Shown here: piece after piece, positions 23,796 through 34,569 of the stretch
Numbering within the stretch: the stretch's first letter is position 1
Layout of the letters: each line of letters opens with the position of its first letter
Origin: Osedax fenrisi
Taxonomy: Eukaryota; Annelida; Polychaeta; Sabellida; Siboglinidae
Direction: 5' to 3'
Length of the DNA: 64,000 bases
Assembly (NCBI GenBank): GCA_964019155.1
Contig: OZ025243.1
Span: 15,374,761 to 15,438,760 of the forward strand
Position numbers and translations under genes: made by a program
The notes under the pieces: generated by a model
Told to the model about the DNA's origin: nothing
Seen by the model: the letters and a program-made list of their open reading frames with translations, nothing else
Database searches by the model: none

Positions 23796-24374
23796 TTGAC
23801 GCTACATGCGTTCAGATGTGTTTAACGTTGCTCAGCTATGCTGGAGGCAATTATTATTACATTATTTGCCACTTAGTATATGTTATGTTATATATGTTTT
23901 ATACAACACCCCACTATGTAAACGCAATTAATGGGCTATTCATATTGTATGTCGAACTATATATCGGACAACTATTATATAATATGTTTACTGTCTCACG
24001 ATATATAGTTTGACGCACGCATTAAGTGTGTCGCGTACTGCGTGCACCTAAGGAATACGTATTCCTGATTGGCCCATGTAATTACTTCGCCACACGATGC
24101 ATTGAACTTGAATGGCACTTGTAGGTCGCCCCTAACACATCGCAGACGCACTGCCCGCTTTCTTAATAAATATGACCAATACCTAAACCAGCTTATTCAT
24201 TAAACCTAATAATATTCTTAACAACTTAACAATATATAATTAGAAAGGTTTTTTAAATGTATCTAATTAGGTGTTATTAAGTAGTGTATTTGTTTTCCCC
24301 AAAATAAAGTGTAAAACCGTTTATTGAGTTGTACTCCTCATTTGGCCTAAAAGTATACATTTCTAAATACTTTA

Positions 24375-25129
24375 TTATATATCATCATATAATATCCTCA
24401 TAAATGCATAATATAACAGCCTAAGTACAGCCTTATAACATTATCATATAATACCCTTATAACAGCTAAACTACAGCCTCATAAAATCATCATATAATAG
24501 CCAATTTACAGCTTCATAACATCATCATATAACAGTCTAATAACTGTCTAATATAATATCCAATTTACAGCTTCATAACATCATCATATAATAGCCTAAT
24601 AACTGCCTAATATAACAGCTAATTTACAGCCTCATAACATCATCATATAGCAGTCTAATAACTGCCTAATATAACAGCCAATTTACAGCTTCATAACATC
24701 ATCATATAACAGCCTAATAACTGCCTAATATAACAGCCTAATAACTACTTCATATAATAGCTTAATTACTGCCTCATAACATCATCATATAACAGCCTAA
24801 TATAACAGCCTAATTACTGCCTCATAACATCATCATATAACAGCATAATAACTGCTTCATATAACAGCCTAATTACTGCCTCATAACATCATCATATAAC
24901 ATCCTAATATAACAGCCTAATTACTGCCTCATAACATCATCATATAACAGCCTAATAACTGCTTCATCTAACAGCCTAATTACTGCCTCATAACATCCTC
25001 ATAACAACCTCATAACATCCTCATAACTGCCTCATATAACAGCCTCATATAACAGCATCTGTCTACACATTAGGCTGTTTTTTATGAGGCTGTTATGAGT
25101 ATGTTATGAGGCTGTTAATGTTTGCTGGG
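24375..25129. mobile_element. ATAACAGCC array ending GTTTGCTGGG
   Basis: About 700 bp of iterated CATAACAGCCTAATAACTGC and CATCATCATATAACAG units. The array closes with an inverted segment (AGGCTGTT, then GTTATGAGGCTGTTAATG) and the end GTTTGCTGGG followed by TA. This end is the exact inverse of the start at 18500. No matching left end is found next to this array, so it is either 5'-truncated or the right part of a 6.6-kb element (18500-25129) with a TA duplication. Confidence 0.6.
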
Positions 25130-25209
25130 TACTTCCAAATATCAACTATGTAATCATCAATTTCAATTAAATATCTACTAACTGGTCACGTTTTTGTCTC
25201 CCTATGACA

Positions 25210-25266
25210 TAGAGCTAGAGAGAATTCTCTATTAAATTATCGCTTTAAAGCTTTCTCTCTAGCTCT
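25210..25266. mobile_element. Short hairpin MITE, AGAGCTAGAGAGAAA family, copy 2
   Basis: TAGAGCTAGAGAGAATTCTC at the left and GCTTTCTCTCTAGCTCT at the right form a stem with a short AT loop. 57 bp long; no coding capacity. Confidence 0.75.
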
Positions 25267-25269
25267 GTT

Positions 25270-25668
25270 CCCTAGGTATTGAATTATTCTCTCTCTAATG
25301 ACATCCTTGACAATACATCCCCAGCCCGATCTTATTCCAATTAGTCTACTTCGTTCGGTATCACCATATTGTATTGGACTTATCACTGAAATCATTCATA
25401 GATCCTTTATAACATCTATTATATACCCCACTATATGAATATCATATAATATCATATAATAATCTATCATAAACCTCTGAAAAGTATAGTTAGCTTTTTA
25501 CAATATGTAACGATGGTAGACAATTTATCTAATACGTATTGGTATCTAATACAATCAGATTCCTTCAATAAATATTTAGGGACATAACTATAGTTTATCA
25601 AATATAGATTTTCATATAACTTTACCAACATACTATTTAAACAAGTTAATATAATATGGAATATATTG

Positions 25669-25725
<57 letters not shown>

Positions 25726-27460
25726 TATAGCATCATATTCATTGTAATTAGAATAAACCCAATTCTAATGTCTATATATATATAGCATATATAACACAGA
25801 TTATATAGATTTAAAAAGTAGGACATCTAACGAATATATAGTTGATAACATATTTTTTTTAAATATAAATATAGAAAATTTAAAATTAAAGGAAACATAA
25901 GAATGAATAATGATTTTTTAATAATTGTAATATAAAAGTATTTAATTAAATCTAATATATCTACTACCTTCATATTTTCAATTCCGTAATATAAATATAT
26001 TTATATATAAAATCATTAATTAACATATTATTTTAAATATATATAATATATATATATTATATATAATAGCATTAATTAACATATAATATAATATAATTAT
26101 ATAATATAAACATTTTTATATAATATCATTATATAATATAAATGAAATTATATAATATTATGTAACATCCATAGAATTATATAATATTTGATGTCGAGAT
26201 TTAATCAAAATAAAATATTTATTTTACTTTAGTATTGGGAAAATACATATAAATAGATATACAGAGGATAAATAGATACATACATTACTATTGTTAAGTA
26301 TAAATGTAAGTATAAATATAACGATTTTGAATTATTGGATAGATTACTATTGGATAGATTGGTATAACCATGACCTCCTTTAGCTAAAGGAGGCCATGGT
26401 ATAACTCATATATAATAATTATATAATTGTGTTCACAAGTAGTGAAAACCTAATTACCTATTATCGAAATCCGACGGATCGAAATGACTAAGATTAAATA
26501 TTAAATTTATAAATATATCAAGTTCCGGTTTTGAAATTATTTTTTTTATAATATTTAATTTCATGTATTATAAATATTACTACATTTAGTAAACGTTAGT
26601 AATACCAATTCAATTTAATAATTATGTATATTAATATATCTATACGTGTATATTTTTATAATCTTATATTTATTTTGATATAGATTAGATATACAGTAAA
26701 ATAATTTTAAAAATGAGATTATTTTTTTTAATATACATCTTCACATGTTTAACGTGATGTAACAAATATTGTTACTATATTTTTTTATATACGTTATTAA
26801 AATTAAATTTATATATTTTAATTATATTAATTAATTTTAATTATTAACTAGTTATAAAATAGTATTCATTATATATATATATTTAATATAATATTATTTA
26901 AATTATAAATGAATTTACGAAATAATTGGGCTTTCCGAAAATAGCCGTATTTTCAGAATAACCGTAAACACTGTTTAGAACAGCCTTAAAATAGGTAAAA
27001 TAGGTAAAATTACCAATTATATAGTTTTTTTATATATAGCCAGTATCGGTATATTATACGTTTACCTCAAATATATAAAATTATATACGACTGTTTTCAT
27101 TAATCCTGCAAAATACGTTAAGAAGCAAATTTAGTAAATTATTTTTAATAATATTTATCATAAAGTTTTGTTACAGAAGGAATTACAAATGTAAATTAGT
27201 TGCATTCATTTGAGGTCTTACAACAACTAATGTATAATTACATTTTATTTGCAGCTTTTTTTTATATGTTCATATAAATATCGTCACAATATTGTATTCA
27301 ATATAATTTCATAGAATATTATATTGAATATCGATACAATAACATTTATTGTAAATACTCTACACATATTCAATAGAAATAAGTTCACACATTTGTAATT
27401 ATAATATTATTTAGAAACAACTATTATTTTTGAATATCATATTAAATATGTTGAGACGTT
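25270..27460. other. AT-rich intergenic DNA, no gene seen
   Basis: Holds a (TA)n run at about 25678-25722 and the hairpin at 26363-26404. No gene recognised. Confidence 0.5.
26363..26404. repeat. Near-perfect palindrome (ACCTCCTTTAGCTAAAGGAGG)
   Basis: TATAACCATGACCTCCTTTA is followed by the complementary half TAAAGGAGGCCATGGTATAA with almost no loop. Such an uninterrupted 40-bp stem is cruciform-prone. Confidence 0.8.
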
Positions 27461-27471
27461 TCCCTATTGAG

Positions 27472-28383
27472 TAGAGCTAGAGAGAAATAGAGTTTTAATA
27501 CTCATTTAATACTCATGCAGCATTAGCCAATGCGGAAAGATGAAATAATAAATCAGCCATCTTGTGGTGACCAAATATTAAAATATAATATTCTTTTGAT
27601 CATAACTTTTTTTATTATTAATTATATCAAAAAAGTAAAATATGAAAATTATATAACTTTATTATCTTCTTTCCAATGGTATTAATAATGTTATTAAGCT
27701 ATACAATCACAATTACATATACAATTACAATACACAATATTATTGCTATACCTATATTCAAAGTAATATTGTTATAATAGTAATTAAATATTGAATATTT
27801 CGATGTCGCTTACAAAATAATGTATTTTATTTATATTTTTGAATATAATTACGCTATCTTTTGTTTATATTTTTATCTATTTTTCGTTTATTTTTAATTT
27901 TCTATATGATTTATTTCTACTTTCGATTGCTTTTCGATTATTTTTATGGTAACTCTAAACTGTTTAAATTTCTTTAATTTTTTAATTTCGTATTATTCTT
28001 TGTTTATTTCTATAACGTATGTTATCGTTAGCAAATATTTATACTTTATACTTTCGATCATATTTTTCATATATTTACTTAAATCAATAGTATTAATATT
28101 CAATTTAACTTTGATTAAATGCTTTATTCATACATTACATTTATTTTAACTAATTAACTACATTATGTATTATTATACATATTATATTATTATATCTATA
28201 CATTAATAAGTAAATATACTTTATATATACATCATATACATGATTATTAATACAAATATAATATTTTTAAATAGAAACTATAGTTCAAATAGGTCAAATC
28301 CGCCATTTTGTGGTGACGGATTTAGATTGACCCTTTCCGCATACCAGATACCTTGTTTACCACTCTATTTCTCTCTAGCTCTA
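27472..28383. mobile_element. TIR element, AGAGCTAGAGAGAAA family, long copy
   Basis: The terminal inverted repeat TAGAGCTAGAGAGAAATAG is exact at both ends. Subterminal regions also match in inverse (TGCGGAAAG and CTTTCCGCA; GCCATCTTGTGGTGAC and GTCACCACAAAATGGC). The interior includes dispersed repeat R1 in reverse (27790-28090). No transposase is seen, so it is non-autonomous or decayed. The 57-bp and 41-bp hairpins at 25.2 and 19.2 kb look like minimal derivatives. Confidence 0.7.
27790..28090 (-). repeat. Dispersed repeat R1, reverse copy
   Basis: The reverse complement matches 55500-55810 block by block: TTTACTTAAATCAAT near one end, GTTAGCAAATATTTATACTT, ATTCTTTGTTTATTTCTATA, TTACGCTATCTTTTGTTTAT and GTCGCTTACAAAATAAT. 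Confidence 0.65.
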
Positions 28384-28771
28384 TGCCCTATTGTATCGTG
28401 AGTTACCCGCCTAGGTGGTTTAGCAAACAGAGAACGCTAAGCTATCGATATCAATAAAACAGCATTTTTATATTATATAATGAATGAGTTTATATAAAAA
28501 GTTGTATCAAGTAATGATAAGGCTTTTAGTAATATAATTAATTTGACATCGAATAGTATCCCTATAGTTCAACTATATGAATTATAGCCTTTAATTAGCT
28601 GTAATCGTATATGCACATACATGAAACTAGGTGTAATTATGTGCTAATTATATATCTGTGGTCGTAGATCAGTAATGCTCGTAGAATATTGTTTTATTTA
28701 ATACCCACATCACAGATCTACGAACTGGCCATAGTATATCCTATAGTATATCATATAGAGTATTACGTCGC

Positions 28772-29117
28772 ATTCACACCAACAAATATAGCCTGATATC
28801 AGTCCCGATTATAATATCTTGATATCGGCTGATTCAAATTTTTGTTTCAGAATATCGCGTAGTTTTATTAATTACATTAATATAATGATTATATTTTTTC
28901 TTCATTATTTTTTTTTAAAAAAGTTCTCATTAATAACATATAATTATGTTGTTTGAAGAGTTTACGATATTGGAATATATTGGCCGATATTTTAGAAAAT
29001 ATTCTAAAATATCAGCATGTAATTCAATTCCCAATATTTATATTTAATATATTTATATGCCTATATTTATATCTATTTTGATGTTCACTAATATCAGGCT
29101 ACTTTTTTTGTGTGAAT
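28772..29117. mobile_element. MITE with ATTCACACCAACAAATATAG ends
   Basis: The left end ATTCACACCAACAAATATAG followed by CCTGATAT is mirrored on the right by ATATCAGGCTAC...TTGTGTGAAT. About 346 bp, AT-rich, no ORF. The ends resemble the TTCACACC-type ends at 61.4 kb. Confidence 0.6.
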
Positions 29118-29205
29118 AGAGCTTTTTACTGATTATAATACTCTAGTTGAATTATATATTATTTGATATTATTGGTATAGACTGCGATATACCATAAATT
29201 ATAAT

Positions 29206-29240
<35 letters not shown>

Positions 29241-29243
<3 letters not shown>

Positions 29244-29543
29244 TCAAAGCTCGATAACTCAACATTGACGGGACGGAGTTTTCATGTTGAGTTAGCGAGT
29301 ATGTTGAGTTATCGGATGTATAAATTAATGACTTAATTAATGTTTTGTTCACATAAATGCATTCAAAATAGTACTCATATGATAATATAATAATTGTAAT
29401 TGTATTTTTACGTTTATATATTTATATCCATATATTATTAAATAAAACCATGTTGAATACTGTATGTTGAATTATATTTGTTGAGCAATGTAGTTTTGCA
29501 ATGTAGTTTTACATCGTCATGTTGAGTTACCGAGCTTCTACTG
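29241..29543. mobile_element. Tc1/mariner (pogo-like) MITE
   Basis: Ends CAGTCAAAGCTCGATAACTC on the left and, inverted, CAGTAGAAGCTCGGTAACTC on the right, with a second internal copy of the GTTGAGTTA motif. Both ends are directly flanked by TA. CAGT-starting ends rich in CTCGATAACTC with TA target duplications are typical of pogo/Tigger-like elements. The interior is AT-rich with no transposase. Confidence 0.75.
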
Positions 29544-29544
29544 T

Positions 29545-30299
29545 ATATATATTTTTATATATACAATAAGAAGCGATATTGATACACAAACCCATATAAT
29601 ATATTAATAATATATATCGATCTATATAATATATTACAAAGTTTACTTAGAATATTGATTACCATGATCATGATGAAGGTAAAATACACTATTACAAAAG
29701 GGTATAACTACATGTGCATGCCCTACTGTAGGGTTGTATTTAGTGAATCCTTCGAATGAGGGCGGCCTAAATCACCTGAAATTCGCTTGTAAAAAAAAGT
29801 CGATTTCACCTGCAAATAAATCGATTTTTTTCAATGCAATTGTTATATAGTTATACTTTTTAATTAACGGGTGAATCGACTAGCTACGAATCCTTATATC
29901 ACAACATCTATCATAAATATTTTACAATTTAATATTACAATTTAATAGTACGTCTTTAAAATATGTCATATAATATTCTTATTTATATTAATATTATAAT
30001 AAATGTAATTTGTGTTATTTATTACACTAATATTATTTATTATTCATTTATAATGATATATAATTGCATAAAATATATATATATATATATATATATATGT
30101 TACAATCACATTTGCCATACACTTACCTTACAATAAACCTTCAGCACATCAAATGTAGTCAAATTACGCGTATACCATGCCTCTAAAATACATACACCGT
30201 ATACATGTGATACATATTTAACCTGAACATATTATAAACATGTAATAACATGTTATCAGTTTATTAGTGTGTTTTATTTGTTTTAAACAGAATAGAAGC
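29545..30299. other. AT-rich intergenic DNA, no gene seen
   Basis: A (TA)n tract lies at about 30072-30098. No ORF with recognisable content. Confidence 0.45.
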
Positions 30300-30802
30300 G
30301 TCTAATAGGGTGTTCACATTAATTCCGTTTTAAAAAACGTACGTGTAACTGCAACTTCAAATGATTCATTCACAGCAAATTTGAAGTAACAGATTTTTAA
30401 GTGTTCACATCAATTCCGTGTTTTTTAGTTTGTCGTAAGGGTAGACATATATCACCACCTATATTTAAATATGTACAAATAAAATCAATTGTAACAAATC
30501 TAATTGTGGGATATAGCTAAATTCAATGTATAAATAGTAGTATTATATATTTCTTTCAATACACAAATACATAAATACTACATACATTATATTTATTAAT
30601 TTAATATTTTTAACTAATATAACAAATACTATATTATTATATAATACATAAATCCTTATAATTATATCTAAACTTATGAAATATATATAATTTAAATAAA
30701 TATTTAATAAATTATTGAAATATATATTATATATTACTATTGTATAGTTGATATATATTATTAAAATATATATATAGTTGTATACCATCTTATATAACCT
30801 TT

Positions 30803-30851
<49 letters not shown>

Positions 30852-30904
30852 TTAATAAATAGTTATTCGATAAGTTATATGTAATAATAAACATTTGTTA
30901 ATAT

Positions 30905-30976
<72 letters not shown>

Positions 30977-31080
30977 ATAAATAGTATATTTAATATATAT
31001 ATATATATATTTAATAAATAGTTATTCGATAAGTTATATGTAATAATAAACATTTGTTAATATACTTTATATATATATAT

Positions 31081-31132
<52 letters not shown>

Positions 31133-31478
31133 ATATATATATAAAGTTGATATATATATAAATTTAATAAATAGTTATTCGATAAGTTATATGTAATAAT
31201 ATACTTTATATATATATATCAATTGGAATCAAGTAGAATTATAGCTGTTCTCTCTAATTATGTGTGTTCATTCTAGCTGTTCTCTCTAATTCTGTGTGTT
31301 GTTACGTACAGAAAATAGGATTAATCCTATTTCAGAAAACGTTCAGAAAACGTGTAGTTCAACTTCAAATAAATAGGAATGTGACTCATAACTTCAAATT
31401 TGCCGTGAATGAATCATTTGAAGTTGCAGTTACACGTACGTTTTTTAAAACGGAATTGATGTGAACACCCTATTAGAC
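30300..31478. mobile_element. Non-autonomous DNA transposon with ~88-bp TIRs (TAATAGGGTGTTCACAT)
   Basis: The outer ~88 bp match in inverse: GTCTAATAGGGTGTTCACAT at the left and GATGTGAACACCCTATTAGA at the right, continuing through AACGTACGTGTAACTGCAAC and AAATGATTCATTCAC. The interior is (TA)n plus three copies of AATAAATAGTTATTCGATAA followed by GTTATATGTAATAAT. There is no transposase. The superfamily is uncertain; a target duplication cannot be told apart from the palindromic end. Confidence 0.75.
30806..31221. repeat. (TA)n plus ~160-bp tandem units
   Basis: TTTAATAAATAGTTATTCGA followed by TAAGTTATATGTAATAAT recurs at about 30850, 31010 and 31166, separated by long (TA)n runs and, in two copies, ACATTTGTTAATATACTTTA. 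It lies inside the TIR element at 30300-31478. Confidence 0.75.
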
Positions 31479-31479
31479 C

Positions 31480-32899
31480 TATATATTCCCGTGGAGCTCG
31501 TAACTGTATGTCCTTGCTATATGTCCTCGACGTCTTAATCATCGTTTATATGATGAATAGGTTCGTCCCTATTTCACAACAATAGTTAAATATGTGATAT
31601 TCGTATACCTCTATTACTACACACACGACTTACTACATGTCGTAGAGGGAACATGAGATTTAGATGAATGCTCACTTTATCTATATATAGATCTACGTCA
31701 AACACTCCTTACAATAACTTACTTAAGTAGAAAAAAAGTATAATTAGGAGAACGTAGTAGATTATCTTGTTTAATCATTTATATCAGTCATCCGATTCTG
31801 CTTCACTAATATCACTTTCTTTCATTCAACTGATCTTTATGTGATTATTTGCAGCAATGTCGTATCTTGTTATATGTCCGAACCGGTTTAATTTCGTTAT
31901 TATTAGTGTCTGATGGGGTTCAAACTACCTTTTTAGAAACTTATTATTTGATAAACTTGTTTGCTTGTTTTTCTCTCTCTAAAGTATAGAATCAGTATAA
32001 ACTTTCTCGATATACGGAGTCCGTATATAGGTATAGTTAGTATATATGAGTTCACAAGGCGTATCTGTGATGAGTCATCTGTGACATAGATTTAGTATTT
32101 CGATGTTATTCTGTATTTCAGACTTGGTAATCATATATTTCTATCTCAATGTGTCTTTAGAGCAACATTGGTTATCAGACTGAATCGTGTGTGTCGTTTT
32201 GAAGTAATTTTCAGATTTCACACTGTGATCTATATCTGAGACACTTTAATTCGCATTATAAATAATTGTAAACACTCATAATTGATTATAAATACTCATT
32301 AATAATTGATTATCTATATATTAATGTGTTGATTAATTAGCACCTTGTAAGATAACATCTATCCATCATATCACCGGTATATATCTAATCCAGTTATACC
32401 TACACATAGTTATTAATAATAACATATTATGATGACATTATTTTATTATATAGCCTGTATAAATAGTTGTCCTTAAAGTATGTCCTTGCAGGTTACAATG
32501 TTGTATTGCATGTGTCTGCCATGCCAGTTATGAGAATAGTGTGCTATAACAAATAGTTACCATCATCAGTATAGTAGAGTGAATTCACACTGAATGTTAA
32601 TGTTTTATAAAGTGGTGCTCTATTTAAATGTTACCTTTATTATGATTAATACTACTTATAATAATATAAATAGTAACAATTATGTCATGTTATGTATTGA
32701 TGGTAATTATTCTATAACTACTGATCATTCATATATATCTAAATACTTGTATGATATATTTGTATTTATAATAAAAGTATATGTATGTATATATAATATA
32801 AGTATATATTATATATATATATATGAGTTTTATATATATATATATTGTGTATATTACAACTTTATAGTTGTATCATATTAGGGACTTTACAGGGGTCAA

Positions 32900-32946
<47 letters not shown>

Positions 32947-33738
32947 GTAACATACCTATACATAAGTTGTTCATATTATAATATTATTTACATACACACA
33001 CACATGTTCTATAGAATATGTTTTATAACAATAGAAAGCCAGACTACTAGAGCCTAGGTACTAGAGTATATTCTATTTTCTTTGTGCTATAGAAATTGGT
33101 TCCTGTGTTCATCAAATAAATTGATATTATTTTATGTATACACTTGAATAGAATGTAAATACATTAACTCAACTATTAACATATTCAATCTTTCAGTACA
33201 TACTATCTCAAATATATTCTAATTTATTAAAATATTCATATATAAACTGATATAAATACTTCCAATCTACTAAGATAATTTTCTAGTTTTTTTATTACAT
33301 TGATATATATATATTTATTACTATGTTGATATTAAAGAATATCCTAATATCTATATACACTGTAAACAGTGATTGCCTTAACACAAATATCACATTGTTA
33401 TTATCACAGCTAGTGTATTATAGATTTAGTTATATTTCCTATTGTCACTATTAACCTGTTTTACTAGGTGTTGTTGTATTATTTCATTAATTTTATTATT
33501 TCAATTAATATACTTATTCGACATTATATTAGTTTATAAGCCGTATAGCCGTATATTTAACTCTACTCTGAAGATTAAATAACATCTACGTTTTGTATTT
33601 TAAACTGTATACACTTATTCTATAATGCCATAACTATATAAGTAATTGCTATCCTAACCACTAGTCACTAGTGCCTATTTCCCCATCACCCCACATGCTG
33701 TTATACACAGTTATAACACCACCACCACCGCTATACAG
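31480..33738. other. 5' flank of the importin-alpha gene
   Basis: No coding exon is recognised. The promoter and any non-coding first exon of the importin gene should lie here, because the ATG at 33739 is immediately preceded by an acceptor-like TATACAG. (TA)n lies at 32902-32942. Short ORFs at 32594-33057 are AT/TA-driven and not supported. Confidence 0.5.
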
Positions 33739-33787
33739 ATGAACGAGGATAGATCCAAGTCGTACAAGTATGACACTAAAGACACAG
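33739..33787 (+). CDS. Importin-alpha exon 1 (start codon)
   Basis: Encodes MNEDRSKSYKYDTKDT and the first base of an Asp codon; donor GTAAGC. The ATG directly follows TATACAG, so an upstream non-coding exon spliced just before the ATG is likely. Confidence 0.85.
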
Positions 33788-34530
33788 GTAAGCGCGCCTA
33801 TAACGTACTGCTTGTATGTGCTAGAGTGGGCCAGGCTTGTGTTTGGGGATTATAATGTTAATGAGAAATTGCAGAGATTTTTAGTTATAGATTTAACATT
33901 TTTAAATTTAGTTCTAAATAATTTCAGTTCTTTTTCTACTAAAATAATATCTATTTAATTGAAATTAATAAATATGTTATCTCTAAAGTTTTCATTCGCT
34001 TTAAATATTCAATAATATACGCCACAATTATATTATTTTACGAATAACAACCAAAAAGCAAAAAAATAAAATGCCAAAACCTGAGATTAAATTCTAGAAG
34101 ATAGTTATCAACACTGACCTCACGGATCAACACTGACCTCACGGGTCAACACTGACCTCACGGGTCAACACTGACCTCACTGGTCAACACTGACCTCACT
34201 GGTCAACACTGACCTCACTGGTCAACACTGACCTCACGGGTCAACACTGACCTCACGGGTCAACACTGACCTCACTGGTTCTATAGCCCCTCACACGTTC
34301 ACAGATCTGAGGAAGAGACGTGAAGATCATGGCATTCAGCTTCGTAAGGTGAAACGTGAGAAACAGGTACGTTAAGCGTAATACAACTAGTGTTACACCC
34401 TACCCCCCCCCGCCCCTAATATCCACGCGCACCATCGTACAGTTATCGAAGAGACGTAACTACGAGGAATGCGACCTTGAAGATCTCCAGGCAGAGAACA
34501 GCAAAAACTCTATAAATGAACTGGTTAGAA

Positions 34531-34569
<39 letters not shown>

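Noticed and set aside
23789..24013. 74-codon frame with hydrophobic, Tyr-rich sequence
   Set aside because: Considered as a small membrane protein, but there is no homology, no start context and it follows a repeat unit. Mentioned only in the context of the duplication.
34108..34280. Regular 19-bp repeats that might suggest a CRISPR-like array
   Set aside because: Units are contiguous with no spacers, in an animal intron. It is a minisatellite.
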